Shown: positions 27,883-38,633, numbered from the stretch's first letter. The stretch is 64,000 nt of DNA from Orbaceae bacterium BiB (GCA_036251205.1 CP133958.1:1-64000); one strand, 5' to 3'. Notes: generated by a model not told the origin, from the sequence alone. Made by a program: numbers and translations.

Positions 27883-29139
27883 ATGTTTACTAAACAAATG
27901 ACGATAGCTGAGTATGACAAAGAACTATGGAATGCAATTCAAGGAGAGAATCAACGTCAGGAAGATCATATTGAATTGATTGCCTCCGAAAATTATACCA
28001 GCCCACGAGTTATGCAAGCGCAAGGCTCCCAACTTACTAATAAATATGCTGAAGGTTATCCTGGTAAACGTTATTACGGTGGTTGTGAATATGTTGATAT
28101 TGTTGAACAACTCGCTATTGACCGAGCAAAAGCTCTATTTGGTGCGGATTATGCCAATGTACAACCTCACTCTGGTTCACAGGCCAATTTTGCAGTTTAT
28201 AGCGCATTGTTACAACCAGGTGATACAGTATTAGGAATGAATTTATCAGAAGGTGGCCATTTGACTCATGGTTCTCCGGTTAACTTCTCTGGAAAATTCT
28301 ATAATATCGTTGCCTATGGTGTTGATGCCCATGGTCGAATTAATTATGATGAAGTTGCAAAAATCGCTAAAGAAGCAAAACCGAAAATGATTATTGGTGG
28401 TTTTTCTGCCTATTCTGGTGTAGTTGATTGGAAAAAATTACGTGAAATCGCTGATAGTGTTGGCGCATATCTATTTGTTGATATGGCGCACGTTGCCGGT
28501 TTGATTGCCGCGGGTGTTTATCCTAATCCGGTTCCTCATGCGCATATTGTAACAACAACAACACATAAAACATTAGGCGGCCCTCGAGGTGGCTTAATTC
28601 TAGCTAAAAGCGGTAGCGAAGAGCTATATAAAAAGCTTAATTCAGCGGTGTTCCCAGGTGCACAAGGAGGTCCACTAATGCATGTTATCGCGGCTAAAGC
28701 AGTTGCTTTAAAAGAGGCGATGGAGCCTGCTTATAAAGAGTATCAACATCAAGTGATCAAAAATGCGCAAGCGATGGTTGCTGAAATTATTAAACGTGGT
28801 TATAACGTGGTCTCTGGTGAGACGCAAAATCACCTATTTTTAATCGATTTAATTAATAAAAACATTACTGGTAAAGAAGCTGATGCAGCATTAGGAAGGG
28901 CGAATATTACCGTTAATAAAAATAGCGTGCCAAAAGATCCACAAAGTCCATTTGTGACTTCAGGTATTCGTTTAGGAACGCCGGCTATTACTCGTCGAGG
29001 ATTTAAAGAACAAGATGCTAAACAGCTAGCGAACTGGATTTGTGATGTATTAGATAATATCAATGATCAGGCTGTTATTGATAAAGTTAAAGCGCAGGTT
29101 TTAGACATTTGTCGTCGTTTACCGGTTTATGAAAAATAA
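27883..29139 (+). CDS. glyA: serine hydroxymethyltransferase
   Basis: PLP enzyme converting serine plus tetrahydrofolate to glycine plus methylene-THF; the main one-carbon source. Seen: [66 protein letters not shown], and the PLP lysine in [18 protein letters not shown]. 418 residues, the E. coli length is 417. Monocistronic: long leader before it and a perfect terminator after it. Confidence 0.97.
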   Translation: MFTKQMTIAEYDKELWNAIQGENQRQEDHIELIASENYTSPRVMQAQGSQLTNKYAEGYPGKRYYGGCEYVDIVEQLAIDRAKALFGADYANVQPHSGSQANFAVYSALLQPGDTVLGMNLSEGGHLTHGSPVNFSGKFYNIVAYGVDAHGRINYDEVAKIAKEAKPKMIIGGFSAYSGVVDWKKLREIADSVGAYLFVDMAHVAGLIAAGVYPNPVPHAHIVTTTTHKTLGGPRGGLILAKSGSEELYKKLNSAVFPGAQGGPLMHVIAAKAVALKEAMEPAYKEYQHQVIKNAQAMVAEIIKRGYNVVSGETQNHLFLIDLINKNITGKEADAALGRANITVNKNSVPKDPQSPFVTSGIRLGTPAITRRGFKEQDAKQLANWICDVLDNINDQAVIDKVKAQVLDICRRLPVYEK

Positions 29140-29162
29140 TTATTAGCGATGATTAAAAAAAT

Positions 29163-29193
29163 AGAATAAAAGGGCATTAAGCCCTTTTATTCT
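29163..29193. terminator. bidirectional terminator after glyA
   Basis: AGAATAAAAGGGC (29163-29175), loop ATTAA, GCCCTTTTATTCT (29181-29193): a perfect 13-bp stem with A/T tracts on both sides. It serves glyA and the convergent membrane-protein gene. Confidence 0.88.
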
Positions 29194-29233
29194 ATCTATA
29201 ATAACGATAAGTTATTTTTGCCCGTCAATGTTA

Positions 29234-29911
29234 TTAATTAATACTCTTGTTTCTACAAAAAGCTTGATATACACGATATTGCCCAGCAAAGAGCGCTAAA
29301 TATACTCCAAATTCACCGAGCTCTTCCATTGTTTGGATCTGACCAGCATTAAACAATGAAGAAAAAGGAATAAAAAGATTCATGTGTTCTTCTGCTGCAG
29401 TTGAAATCAGTGCTCCAATAATAACCAAGAGTAATTCAAGTAGCGGAAAATCCCTATTTTTACAAAGATTCACTAACGTTTGATACTGTTTAGTTATAAT
29501 AAATAAGACTAAAATTGCGACACCAATCACTTTTAATATTGGATATACATAAGGTTTATAAGATAAAATCGATGAAGAATAAGTGCCTCCTGTAAGCGGG
29601 TCCATACTTTGAGCCGGTAAAAAACAGGCTCCCCAGCTTAACTCTCGCGTGATAATAATTAGCCACAGCGGTGATATAATAATCCAAAACCATCGCATCT
29701 GATTTGTTTTTGACTGTTTAGCAAACCAGATTGAACTTAAAAAACCGATAATACACAGCCCGACTTGACTGTTCTCAATAAATCCGTTTTCCCAGCCATA
29801 TTCAACAGGTAAAAGGCTTGCTAATGGATAGATCATGATATAAATAAGTAAGATTATCGATCTGAGTAGTTTTAAATTACAGGATATCTTGGGCTGTTTT
29901 TCTTTAGACAT
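29234..29911 (-). CDS. multi-pass membrane protein of unknown function
   Basis: 225 residues with about six predicted helices (near 16-36, 48-64, 74-92, 123-142, 155-175 and a C-terminal one). Conserved-looking polar spots inside the membrane part are ENGFIENSQVG, TRELSWGACFLPAQ and AAEEHMNLFIPFSSL, with acidic residues next to helices. I do not recognise the family. It is alone on the minus strand, convergent with glyA and divergent from the ygiF-like gene. Confidence 0.65.
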   Translation of the reverse strand: MSKEKQPKISCNLKLLRSIILLIYIMIYPLASLLPVEYGWENGFIENSQVGLCIIGFLSSIWFAKQSKTNQMRWFWIIISPLWLIIITRELSWGACFLPAQSMDPLTGGTYSSSILSYKPYVYPILKVIGVAILVLFIITKQYQTLVNLCKNRDFPLLELLLVIIGALISTAAEEHMNLFIPFSSLFNAGQIQTMEELGEFGVYLALFAGQYRVYQAFCRNKSIN

Positions 29912-30298
29912 GATTAAAACCTTAAAATGAGTTATGTCACAACATATTTTTATTATACGAGATTGATCGTAACCGGTATTGCATATATCCGAACTATTCC
30001 GGACTATTCTAAACTATCAATCTTGCTACAGTGGTAATTATTATATGTAGTTTATTTGAAACAATCTCGACAAATTGAGCTATTTTTCTATAGTTTGATA
30101 ATTATTATTAATATAGATCTTATAGTTATATAATACCATGTAACATCTTTTTGCAAAAAAGTTTGCAAAAAATAATATAGATAATGTCTGTTTTATATTA
30201 ATTCGTTTCGTGATCTTAAAAATATCCTAGCTTTTATATCGCCTTTTTTTATGGGTTGTTATAGTATTAAACAACTTTAGTGATAACGGAATAGATGT
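29912..30298. other. 387-bp divergent intergenic region with phased ACTATTC repeats
   Basis: Three copies of ACTATTC/ACTATTC/ACTATC start at 29993, 30003 and 30013, exactly 10 bp apart. Further right a tandem TTTGCAAAAAAG/TTTGCAAAAAA lies near 30151-30173. No ORF or RNA is seen. The region should contain promoters for both flanking genes. Confidence 0.4.
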
Positions 30299-31225
30299 AT
30301 GAATCAAGAGATAGAACTGAAATTTCAGATTAGAGAGTCTGCAATTAAATCATTATCGCGTTTTTTACAAACTCAAGATCTTGTTGAAAAGCATAGTTTA
30401 CAGCTCACAAATACCTACTATGATAGTGCAGATAATTTATTGCGTAATCATCGTTCTAGTCTACGCATTAGAGGAACTTGTGAATTAGGTAAATCAACAG
30501 AATATGAAATTACCGTTAAATCAGTAGGTAAAGCATTAGCGGGCTTACATGCTAGGCAAGAGTATAATGTACGTTTACCCAATAATCGCTTAGATCTCTC
30601 CGTTCTACCATCTGATGTTTTTGGTGAAGGATTAGACAAAGATGTTTTAGCAAAAAATTTAGTAGCCCAGTTTAGTACAAATTTTGAACGGAAAACTTGG
30701 TTAATTAATTATAACCAGAGTCAGGTTGAAGTCGCTTTAGATCAAGGGCAAATTCTTGCCGATAAATTAATGCAACCGATAATTGAAGTTGAATTAGAAT
30801 TAAAAACAGGATATCAACTTGATTTATTGCTGTTAGCATTGGAACTCAGTAAATTTAACCTACATCTTTTTTCACAAAGTAAAGCAGCACGAGGTTACCG
30901 TCTATTACAAGGTAATCATTTATCTCCAATCGCTTCATTAGCTGCAGATCATATCTCGCTAACAGATATTCTACAGTTTTGGCAAACAAATGAAGAGTAT
31001 GCTTTAGTTTATAATAACTTATCGCTTTATCGAGAAACATTATGCAGTGTTGCCAATAATTTGAAATATGTTCTACCTGCTGCTCAAAATGAGTATTCAA
31101 GCAAGATAAATCAAGTTTATTGTGCTTGGTTAAAAAATTTAGAATACCTTTGTGATGTAAAAACTTTTGCATTTAGTGAAATTAATACTCAATTAAAAAT
31201 CTATTTGTTATTAATGGATAAATAA
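30299..31225 (+). CDS. ygiF: CYTH domain inorganic triphosphatase YgiF-like, shortened C-terminus
   Basis: CYTH (triphosphate tunnel) enzyme that hydrolyses tripolyphosphate. The ExExK signature (EIELK, residues 4-8) opens the domain; LTNTYYDSADNLLRNHRSSLRIRG, YEITVKSVG, EVALDQGQI and IIEVELELKTG follow. E. coli YgiF is 433 residues with a full CHAD domain; here only about 100 residues follow the CYTH domain, so CHAD is reduced or lost and its polyphosphate-binding histidine repeats are not seen. It lies 18 bp before glnE, the E. coli arrangement. The shortening is real, as the frame ends in a clear TAA just before glnE. Confidence 0.85.
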   Translation: MNQEIELKFQIRESAIKSLSRFLQTQDLVEKHSLQLTNTYYDSADNLLRNHRSSLRIRGTCELGKSTEYEITVKSVGKALAGLHARQEYNVRLPNNRLDLSVLPSDVFGEGLDKDVLAKNLVAQFSTNFERKTWLINYNQSQVEVALDQGQILADKLMQPIIEVELELKTGYQLDLLLLALELSKFNLHLFSQSKAARGYRLLQGNHLSPIASLAADHISLTDILQFWQTNEEYALVYNNLSLYRETLCSVANNLKYVLPAAQNEYSSKINQVYCAWLKNLEYLCDVKTFAFSEINTQLKIYLLLMDK

Positions 31226-31243
31226 TCGATTAAATGGTGACGT

Positions 31244-34072
31244 ATGTCGGTATTAGCTGCGCATAAACAGAAGGTCATGGCTCTGTTATCAAACTGTGAT
31301 CAAAATTTAGTTAATAAGTATATTGATATTTTATTAAGAAGTGATTTTTTAATTGACTCTTTACACCGTTTTCCTGATTGGTTAAATGAGATAGAACTTA
31401 ATACACCTTGCCATAACGGTTATACTAACTATCAATCTTGGCTAAATGATCTGATTTTTGATATTCACAGTGAAGAGCAGTTTATGTCGATTTTACGCCA
31501 GTTTCGTCGTAAAATGTTAATGAGAATTAACTGGTCACAAATTGCTAATACCAGTACGACGGAACAGACATTAATACAGTTAAGTTCACTGGCTGAAGTA
31601 TTAATTATAACCGCGAGAGACTGGTTGTATAACCTCAGTTGTAAAGAGTGGGGGACACCGTGCAATGCGAAAGGGCAGCCTCAAACGCTAGTGATATTAG
31701 GTATGGGAAAATTGGGTGGTGCTGAACTGAATTTCTCTTCTGATATTGATTTAATTTTTGCTTATCCCGAACATGGCGTAACACAAGGCGGACGACGAGA
31801 GTTAGATAATGCGATCTTTTTTACGAGATTTGGTCAACGGTTAATAAAAGCACTTGATCAAATTACTCAAGATGGGTTTGTATATCGTGTTGATATGCGA
31901 CTTCGACCTTTGGGCGATGGAGGACCTTTAGTATTAAGTTTTTCTGCAATGGAAGATTATTATCAGGAGCAGGGGCGTGATTGGGAGCGTTACGCGATGG
32001 TCAAGGCTAAAGTACTTGGTGATCAAGAGGCTCCAGAAGCGAAAGAGTTATACCAAATGCTCAAGCCTTTTGTTTATCGACGCTATATCGATTTTAGCGT
32101 ATTGCAGTCATTACGTAATATGAAAGGGATGATTGAACGCGAAGTTCGTCGAAGAGGTCTAAATAATAATATTAAACTTGGTGCAGGTGGAATTCGTGAG
32201 GTTGAGTTTATTATACAAGTTTTTCAATTGATTCGCGGAGGACGTGTTCCTGCGCTACAAACACGTTCTTTACTGGCGGCATTACAGGTTATTGAGCTTG
32301 AAAAGCTACTTTCTAAAGAAGATGTAGCCGCATTACAACACCATTATCTATTTTTAAGGCGCTGCGAAAATTTATTACAAGGTATTAATGACGAGCAAAC
32401 ACAAACTTTACCTGATAATCCACTTGACCAAGTTCGTCTGGCATTAGGAATGGGGTTTGAAAATTGGTCAGATTTTCATCATCAACTGACGGCGTGTATG
32501 CTGAGTAATCGAGCGATTTTTAATGAGTTAATTGGGATCGATGAAAGTCAAAACGTAGAGGTCAACAGCTATCAACACTATGATCAACGCTATGATGAAC
32601 TCTGGGCTACAGATTTAGAACTCTCTGATATTCAATCGGTATTACCCCAGCTATCAGACCAGCACGCTTTACAACTTTATCAGCTAATCTCTCAGTTTCG
32701 CAGTGATATTAGTAAGCGAACCATTGGCGTTAGGGGACGAGATATTCTCGATCAATTAATGCCAAGAGTGTTTGCTCTGGCTTGTAAAGAGGATGATCGT
32801 TTAACCATCTTATCAAGGACTTTGCAATTATTAGTTAATATTGTGAGTCGAACGACCTATTTGGAGCTATTAGTTGAGTATCCTAATGCATTAAAACAGT
32901 TAATTAGATTATGCGCAGCGTCACCAATGATCAGCGATCAGTTAACTCGACATCCTTTATTATTGGATGAACTTATTGATTTTAATTCATTGTATAAAAC
33001 CGTTGCGATTGATGCTTATAAAAGTGAGCTTTACCAGTATTTATTACGTATATCTTCTGATGATGAAGAACAGCAGATTGAGGCATTGCGACAGTTTAAA
33101 CAGATGCAACTATTACATATAGCAGCAAGTGATATAGCACATATTTTACCAACCATGAAAGTGAGTGACCATTTAACCTATCTAGCTGAAGCGATGATAG
33201 ATTTTGTTGTACAAATTGCTTGGAATCAAATGGTACAACGTTATGGTAGACCTGATTACTTACTAGATGAGAACCAAAAAGGATTGCTTGTTGTTGGTTA
33301 TGGTAAATTAGGCGGATTAGAGCTTGGCTATGGTTCAGATCTCGATTTAGTCTTTTTGCATGATTGCCCAACCAATAGCATGACAACAGGCGATAAGGTC
33401 ATTGATAGCCGACAATTTTATTTACGTCTAGTGCAACGAATTATCCATTTATTTAATATTCGTACTAACTCCGGTATCTTGTATGAAATCGATGTAAGAT
33501 TACGCCCTCAGGGTGATTCTGGACTGTTGGCATGTAGTCTAGACTCATTTGCCGATTATCAACAAAATGAGGCTTGGACGTGGGAACATCAAGCCTTAGT
33601 GCGCGCCAGAGTTGTTTATGGTGAATCTCGATTACAAGAGCATTTTCAACAGATTCGCCACCATGTTTTAATCCAACAACGTGAACCTGCTGTTTTACAA
33701 AAAGAGGTTCGTGAAATGCGCGAAAAAATGCGTACTCATCTAGCAAATCGTGATAAACAGCTTTTTAATATTAAAGTGGATCAAGGGGGAATTGGTGATA
33801 TTGAGTTTATCTCGCAATATTTGGTTCTCAATTATGCATTTTCTCAACCTAAAATGACGACTTGGCCCGATAATGTACGAATTTTAGAGCTAGCTGCGAG
33901 ATACGGTATTATGCCAAATGATGAAGCGGAAGCTTTAACTCAAATTTATATTACGATGCGTAATGAGATTCATCGTTTATCTTTGCAGCTATTACCCAGT
34001 AATGTTGATAATCAGCTTTTTGCAAAAGAGCGCCAAGTTGTGAATAGTAGCTGGCAAAAGTGGTTACATTGA
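31244..34072 (+). CDS. glnE: bifunctional glutamine synthetase adenylyltransferase/adenylyl-removing enzyme
   Basis: Controls glutamine synthetase by adding or removing AMP in response to PII and glutamine. Two nucleotidyltransferase domains are visible: [20 protein letters not shown] (N-terminal, deadenylylating, near 156-175) and [20 protein letters not shown] (C-terminal, adenylylating, near 685-704). Each has its partner motif, [13 protein letters not shown] and [22 protein letters not shown] and GGIGDIEFI also repeat in the two halves. 942 residues, equal to family size. Coupled to the ygiF-like gene. Confidence 0.96.
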   Translation: MSVLAAHKQKVMALLSNCDQNLVNKYIDILLRSDFLIDSLHRFPDWLNEIELNTPCHNGYTNYQSWLNDLIFDIHSEEQFMSILRQFRRKMLMRINWSQIANTSTTEQTLIQLSSLAEVLIITARDWLYNLSCKEWGTPCNAKGQPQTLVILGMGKLGGAELNFSSDIDLIFAYPEHGVTQGGRRELDNAIFFTRFGQRLIKALDQITQDGFVYRVDMRLRPLGDGGPLVLSFSAMEDYYQEQGRDWERYAMVKAKVLGDQEAPEAKELYQMLKPFVYRRYIDFSVLQSLRNMKGMIEREVRRRGLNNNIKLGAGGIREVEFIIQVFQLIRGGRVPALQTRSLLAALQVIELEKLLSKEDVAALQHHYLFLRRCENLLQGINDEQTQTLPDNPLDQVRLALGMGFENWSDFHHQLTACMLSNRAIFNELIGIDESQNVEVNSYQHYDQRYDELWATDLELSDIQSVLPQLSDQHALQLYQLISQFRSDISKRTIGVRGRDILDQLMPRVFALACKEDDRLTILSRTLQLLVNIVSRTTYLELLVEYPNALKQLIRLCAASPMISDQLTRHPLLLDELIDFNSLYKTVAIDAYKSELYQYLLRISSDDEEQQIEALRQFKQMQLLHIAASDIAHILPTMKVSDHLTYLAEAMIDFVVQIAWNQMVQRYGRPDYLLDENQKGLLVVGYGKLGGLELGYGSDLDLVFLHDCPTNSMTTGDKVIDSRQFYLRLVQRIIHLFNIRTNSGILYEIDVRLRPQGDSGLLACSLDSFADYQQNEAWTWEHQALVRARVVYGESRLQEHFQQIRHHVLIQQREPAVLQKEVREMREKMRTHLANRDKQLFNIKVDQGGIGDIEFISQYLVLNYAFSQPKMTTWPDNVRILELAARYGIMPNDEAEALTQIYITMRNEIHRLSLQLLPSNVDNQLFAKERQVVNSSWQKWLH

Positions 34073-34168
34073 TTAATGTTTGGTAATTGAACTGATTTAT
34101 ACTACGATAGCGAGCTAATGGTAGACTCACGACTGCAATTGGTATTAAAAATAATATAGGTAATGATT

Positions 34169-35554
34169 ATGAAAGCGCTTTTCCTGATGTTGTTTATTTT
34201 GTTGCTAACAGCCTGTGCTTCTCGTACAGCTGAAGATGCTTATAAAGAGGGTAAATACTTAGAGAGTATTGAGCTTGCAGCTTCTTACGTTGAAGATAAA
34301 GGTGAGACAAAATTAGATGCTGATGACTTAGCCAGTTTTCAAAAAATCGTTAGCAATGTTATGGCTCATTATGAAAATCAGTTGCTTACGGCAGAGCGTA
34401 CTGATTATGCTAGCCGAATTAGTAGTTATGAAGCATTACTACAAATGAAGAATCGGCTTAGTAACCGTTTTTATAGTCAGCAAGTTTACTTTTTTAATAA
34501 TAAGTATGAGATTAAGCAGTTAAGACAGCTTATTGCCGAAGAGTATTATTTATATGGAAACTCAATTAATGCGACCGATGCTGATAGCTATTATTTAAAA
34601 GCAAATTTATATCGTCAAGGTATGGAACAATATAAGTATAAGGATATTGAAGCGTTATATAACAAAACTTATACCAAATATATGCAAGTAGCGGCTAAAG
34701 AGTATTATGAACAAGGTCAACAGTTAGCAAAAGCTCAATTGTATAAGGAAGCTGCTGAAGCATTTTCCCAAGCAGTTCAAGTCTATAAACCTTTAGGTAA
34801 ATATAAAGATAGCGAACAGTTATTTGTTGTTTATGATAAAAAATATCGTTTGAATGAAGCGCAAAATTTTTATCAGCAAGCAGAAGAGATCAAAAAACTG
34901 GCTACAACCCATTTTGAGTACCGTCAAATGGCCGAATTGTACAACGATGCCGCAACGATTTATCAACCTTATGGTGATTATAAAGGATCTGCAGCATTAG
35001 CGCGTCAGTATCAGCAAAAAGGTATACTAAAAATTTATTATCCTCCGACACAATATAGCCAATTAATTAAAAATAGGTTGAATGCCGATTATATCCAATT
35101 TGTTAGTAATCAAGCGATGGCTGATATTGTTATTGATATTACTTCTAGTGATAAATATAACGAATATTCTGAAAAACCAATCATGAGAGCGATGAGTGAA
35201 AACATTTTGGAAAATACAATTAAAGTACCTAATGCAGAGGGTGTAGTAGAAAATAAGGATATTTATAAAACTTACTATTACAATCAAGAAACAACGACAT
35301 TTGTGAATGTATTTGAACTTAATACTCGCATAGATGTTACAGGTCTTTATACCTATAGTGACAAAGATTATATTAAAAAGAGTTCAAATATTACCAAATA
35401 TGTCTATTCTGGTGATGTGCCGAAGAAATATAATAACCATACTGTGGGTTCCTATTTATCTAAAAGTAAGCTAGCGAGCAAAGCAGAGGATGAACAGAAA
35501 AACTATATCAGGACTCAGTTAGCCAATTTACAGATGATTTTTAACCGACTGTAG
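34169..35554 (+). CDS. TPR-like lipoprotein of unknown function
   Basis: 461-residue exported protein with a lipoprotein signal peptide: hydrophobic ALFLMLFILL followed by lipobox LTAC, lipidated Cys16. The +2 residue is Ala, which suggests outer-membrane sorting. The middle holds helical repeats resembling tetratricopeptide units (AAKEYYEQGQQLAKAQLYKEA, YKPLGKYKDSEQLF, YQPYGDYKGSAALA), so it is probably a protein-binding scaffold. The C-terminal 170 residues are a separate domain that I cannot assign. ATG 34169 is preferred over ATG 34163 because AGGT lies eight bases upstream. Monocistronic between glnE and feoA. Confidence 0.75.
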   Translation: MKALFLMLFILLLTACASRTAEDAYKEGKYLESIELAASYVEDKGETKLDADDLASFQKIVSNVMAHYENQLLTAERTDYASRISSYEALLQMKNRLSNRFYSQQVYFFNNKYEIKQLRQLIAEEYYLYGNSINATDADSYYLKANLYRQGMEQYKYKDIEALYNKTYTKYMQVAAKEYYEQGQQLAKAQLYKEAAEAFSQAVQVYKPLGKYKDSEQLFVVYDKKYRLNEAQNFYQQAEEIKKLATTHFEYRQMAELYNDAATIYQPYGDYKGSAALARQYQQKGILKIYYPPTQYSQLIKNRLNADYIQFVSNQAMADIVIDITSSDKYNEYSEKPIMRAMSENILENTIKVPNAEGVVENKDIYKTYYYNQETTTFVNVFELNTRIDVTGLYTYSDKDYIKKSSNITKYVYSGDVPKKYNNHTVGSYLSKSKLASKAEDEQKNYIRTQLANLQMIFNRL

Positions 35555-35662
35555 CTTTCAGATCTTGCGTATTTTTTGAGTATAATATAGTCATATTGGA
35601 TCGTATTCATTAAAGCTTATTTTTTTTGTGGATTATATTCACATCTAATCCTTTTTGTATTA

Positions 35663-35686
35663 TGATTGAGAATAATTCTTATTATT
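35663..35686 (+). promoter_or_regulatory. probable Fur box before feoABC
   Basis: TGATTGAGAATAATTCTTATTATT resembles the 19-bp Fur consensus (GATAATGATAATCATTATC) with a dyad around AGAATAATTCT. It overlaps the end of a TATTAT -10-like element and lies 40 bp before feoA. Iron-dependent repression of feo is the rule in relatives. The sequence listed is 24 bases long over 35663-35686; the key part is AGAATAATTCT. Confidence 0.65.
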
Positions 35687-35725
35687 AGACTTATTTTCGT
35701 TTATCGTTTGATCAGGATGTATAGA

Positions 35726-35974
35726 ATGAATACTCAAGAGTTAACATTAGATCGTATCGCATTTGGAAAAGAGGTTGTTATTGCAAAATTATTGCCTTCA
35801 TCATTACCCTTTCGTCGAAAGCTGCTTGCAATGGGGATTACTCCAGGGTGTAGAGTTTCAGTTATAAGATCTGCGCCACTAGGTGATCCGTTAGAGATTG
35901 AGATGCGCGGATTCTTCTTGTGTCTGCGTCGTAAAGAAGCCGCTTCTATTGCTGTATTGGAGGTTGCGCCATGA
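35726..35974 (+). CDS. feoA: ferrous iron transport protein FeoA
   Basis: 82-residue cytosolic SH3-like protein that acts with FeoB in Fe(II) uptake. Family features: ITPGCRVSVIRSAPLGDPLEIEMRGFFLCLRRKEA. ATG 35726 is chosen, with AGGA eight bases upstream and a FeoA-like N-terminus; the longer frame to 35666 runs through the Fur box and promoter. Its end overlaps feoB by ATGA. Confidence 0.94.
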   Translation: MNTQELTLDRIAFGKEVVIAKLLPSSLPFRRKLLAMGITPGCRVSVIRSAPLGDPLEIEMRGFFLCLRRKEAASIAVLEVAP

Positions 35975-38319
35975 GTATCGCATTAATTGGTAATCCAAAT
36001 TGTGGTAAAACAACCTTATTTAATCTCTTAACGGGATCTCGTCAGCGAGTAGGTAACTGGCCTGGTGTAACAGTAGAGCGTAAAACAGGTATACTTAACT
36101 ATAATAAAAAGCAGTATGAAATAATTGACTTACCCGGCACCTATGCCATTGAAAGTAATTCTGAAAGTATTTCTCAAGATGAGATGATTGCACGTGATTT
36201 TGTGCTAACCGAAAAAGGTAACACAATCATTAATATTATCGATGCAACTAATTTACAACGCAGTCTTTATCTAACGTTCCAACTTCTCGATCTTAATGTA
36301 CCGGTCATTGTGGTACTTAATATGATTGATGCTGTTACCGAAATTGGTGAACAGATTAATATTGAAAAACTATCTGAATTATTAGGTTGTCCAGTCGTTG
36401 CAATATCATCGACTAAAAAACTTGGTTTAAATAAACTTTATCATGAAATTGAACGTTTAACTGTGAGCCCTGTGACTCCAAAGCCTACAATTTCAACATT
36501 AGGTGATAAACAAGAACATATTTTAACCGGTCATTTAGCTAATTTCCCTAAAGATAGTTATATTAATCAACTTAATCGATGGGAACTGGTCGAAGCTTTG
36601 ATCGATAGTCGCTATTTCACTTTTAATGACGATGAGTTAAAAGCACTAGAATTATGTCGAACAGATCTTGCCGCTTGGTGTGATAATGAAATCGATGTGG
36701 CAATTGCCAGTGCAAGATATGATGCTATCGATAATATTTGTAAAATTGTCATAGAAAAGCCAAGGGAAGCAAGTACGACGTTATCACAAAAAATTGATAA
36801 GGTGACGTTAGGTAGAATTATCGGTATTCCATTTTTTCTACTTGTTATGTATTTAATGTTTGTGATCGCTATTAACTTTGGTTCAGTATTTATCGACTTT
36901 TTTGATGTACTTTTCGGTGCCATCTTTGTTGATGGTTTTGCTCATGTTTTGCACATGGTCGGTTCACCAGATTGGTTAACCGTGATCTTAGCTGATGGTA
37001 TAGGGACAGGGATACAAACTGTTGCAACCTTTATTCCCGTGATTGCCGCAATGTTTTTCTGTCTCTCTTTTCTTGAAGACTCCGGCTATTTAGCACGAGC
37101 GGCGATGGTGATTGACCGAGGGATGCGTGCTATTGGTTTACCGGGTAAAGCATTTGTACCAATGCTAGTTGGTTTTGGTTGTGGTGTGCCAGCGATAATG
37201 GGAACACGAACCTTAGAAAGCACTCGAGATCGAATCATGTCTATTTGTATGATTCCATTTATGTCTTGTGGTGCACGTTTACCAGTATATGCATTACTTG
37301 CGGTTATCTTCTTTCCAAATGATGCATCTAGCGTCGTTTTTGTACTCTATTTACTCGGGATTGTTGTCGCGATTGTTACTGGGTTTGTGCTTAAATTTAC
37401 CTTATTAAAAGGTGATGTGACGCCATTTATTATGGAAATGCCGGTTTATCGTATCCCAACGTTTCGTAGTATGTTAAGTCTAACTTGGCAGCGATTGAAA
37501 AGCTTTATTTTTAAAGCTGGTAAAGCGATTGTATTGATGGTCACTGTTTTAAGTGTACTCAATTCTATCGGTACAGATGGTACTTTCGGTAATCAAGATT
37601 CTGATAATTCTGTTTTATCTGTTGTGAGTCAAAAAGTGACGCCGGTCTTCTCACCGATGGGTGTAACGGAAGATAACTGGCCTGCAACTGTTGGAATATT
37701 TACGGGGATATTTGCTAAAGAGGCGGTTATTGCCACGCTTAACTCACTTTATTCAATGTCTGATGAGGATGCTCAAGCAGAAGAGGACGCTGATGGTGAA
37801 GGTGGATTTAATTTATGGGAAAGTACTAAAGAAGCCTTTATGACCATACCTGAAAATTTATCGGGGTTATCTGATGCATTTTTGGATCCATTAGGTTTAT
37901 CATCGGTTGATGAAGATATTGATACATTACAAGAAGATCTCGATGTTAGTGCTAGTGCAGTCACTAAAATTGAGCAGTCATTCGGTACCAGTACTGCTGC
38001 TATGGCTTATTTAATTTTTATTTTACTTTATACACCATGTGCGGCTGCATTAGGGGCCGTTTATCGAGAAGCGGGTGCTAAATGGACAAGTTTTGTTGCT
38101 ATTTGGACATTTGTTATCGGTTGGTTATGTGCAACAGGGTATTATCAATTTACATTATTAGGAACATCTGCAGCAGCCGCATATTGGCTTATCGGCTTAG
38201 TTGTATTTTTTGTTTTGATTGTCTTTATTATGAGAATGATAGGAAAAAGTTCGCTCTTTTCTCTGTCATCGATAGCCAATAAACCTAAAAAATGTAGTAA
38301 ATCAGATTGCTGTTGTTAA
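35971..38319 (+). CDS. feoB: ferrous iron transporter FeoB
   Basis: GTPase-coupled Fe(II) permease of the inner membrane, 782 residues. G domain: G1 GNPNCGKTT (7-15), G3 DLPGTYAI, G4 NMID. The membrane part has paired gate motifs, including FGCGVPAIMGTRTL and PFMSCGARLPVYALL, then GIFAKEAVIATLNSLY. A cysteine-rich tail (KSDCCC) ends the protein. There is an acidic insert (about 590-610, rich in Asp/Glu) between late helices. It is translationally coupled to feoA; feoC follows after a hairpin. Confidence 0.96.
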   Translation: MSIALIGNPNCGKTTLFNLLTGSRQRVGNWPGVTVERKTGILNYNKKQYEIIDLPGTYAIESNSESISQDEMIARDFVLTEKGNTIINIIDATNLQRSLYLTFQLLDLNVPVIVVLNMIDAVTEIGEQINIEKLSELLGCPVVAISSTKKLGLNKLYHEIERLTVSPVTPKPTISTLGDKQEHILTGHLANFPKDSYINQLNRWELVEALIDSRYFTFNDDELKALELCRTDLAAWCDNEIDVAIASARYDAIDNICKIVIEKPREASTTLSQKIDKVTLGRIIGIPFFLLVMYLMFVIAINFGSVFIDFFDVLFGAIFVDGFAHVLHMVGSPDWLTVILADGIGTGIQTVATFIPVIAAMFFCLSFLEDSGYLARAAMVIDRGMRAIGLPGKAFVPMLVGFGCGVPAIMGTRTLESTRDRIMSICMIPFMSCGARLPVYALLAVIFFPNDASSVVFVLYLLGIVVAIVTGFVLKFTLLKGDVTPFIMEMPVYRIPTFRSMLSLTWQRLKSFIFKAGKAIVLMVTVLSVLNSIGTDGTFGNQDSDNSVLSVVSQKVTPVFSPMGVTEDNWPATVGIFTGIFAKEAVIATLNSLYSMSDEDAQAEEDADGEGGFNLWESTKEAFMTIPENLSGLSDAFLDPLGLSSVDEDIDTLQEDLDVSASAVTKIEQSFGTSTAAMAYLIFILLYTPCAAALGAVYREAGAKWTSFVAIWTFVIGWLCATGYYQFTLLGTSAAAAYWLIGLVVFFVLIVFIMRMIGKSSLFSLSSIANKPKKCSKSDCCC

Positions 38320-38324
38320 TATAG

Positions 38325-38357
38325 AAAAAGCTGCACAAATATTATTGTGTAGCTTTT
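38325..38357 (+). terminator. hairpin between feoB and feoC
   Basis: AAAAAGCTGCACA (38325-38337) and TGTGTAGCTTTTT (38345-38357) form a stem with one mismatch, ending in TTTTT. It looks like a rho-independent terminator inside the operon, so feoC would be made at a lower level or from readthrough. Confidence 0.7.
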
Positions 38358-38384
38358 TAATGTAATAGATGAGGTTAATACGTT

Positions 38385-38633
38385 ATGTTAATGACGGATA
38401 TCTCTAAATATATAGAGTTAAATGGTCGAGCTTCATTGCTTGATCTTGCTCGGCACTTTAATGTTCAAGAAAGTGCGATGCAACAGATGTTATCTTTTTG
38501 GATAAAAAAAGGTAAAATTTCACTAGTTGATGCATCTACTTCATCAAACTGTTCTAGCGGCCAACGCTGTAGTGATTGCTTCGAATGTAATGATAGTGCT
38601 CACCAGATCTATATTTGGATTAGTTCTACCTAG
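38385..38633 (+). CDS. feoC: FeoC-like winged-helix protein
   Basis: 82-residue small protein with an N-terminal winged helix (SLLDLARHFNVQESAMQQMLSFWIKKGKI) and a cysteine cluster C-x5-C-x2-C-x2-C (in CSSGQRCSDCFEC). This matches FeoC, which binds an oxygen-sensitive Fe-S cluster in Klebsiella and modulates FeoB stability or transcription. The start may be 38385 or the ATG two codons later. Its 3' end overlaps the convergent zevB-like gene by eight bases. Confidence 0.82.
   Translation: MLMTDISKYIELNGRASLLDLARHFNVQESAMQQMLSFWIKKGKISLVDASTSSNCSSGQRCSDCFECNDSAHQIYIWISST

Noticed and set aside
35618-35640. CRP-like TGTGG...TCACA upstream of feoA
   Set aside because: The spacing between half sites is seven, not six, and one arm has a mismatch; too weak to list beside the Fur box.
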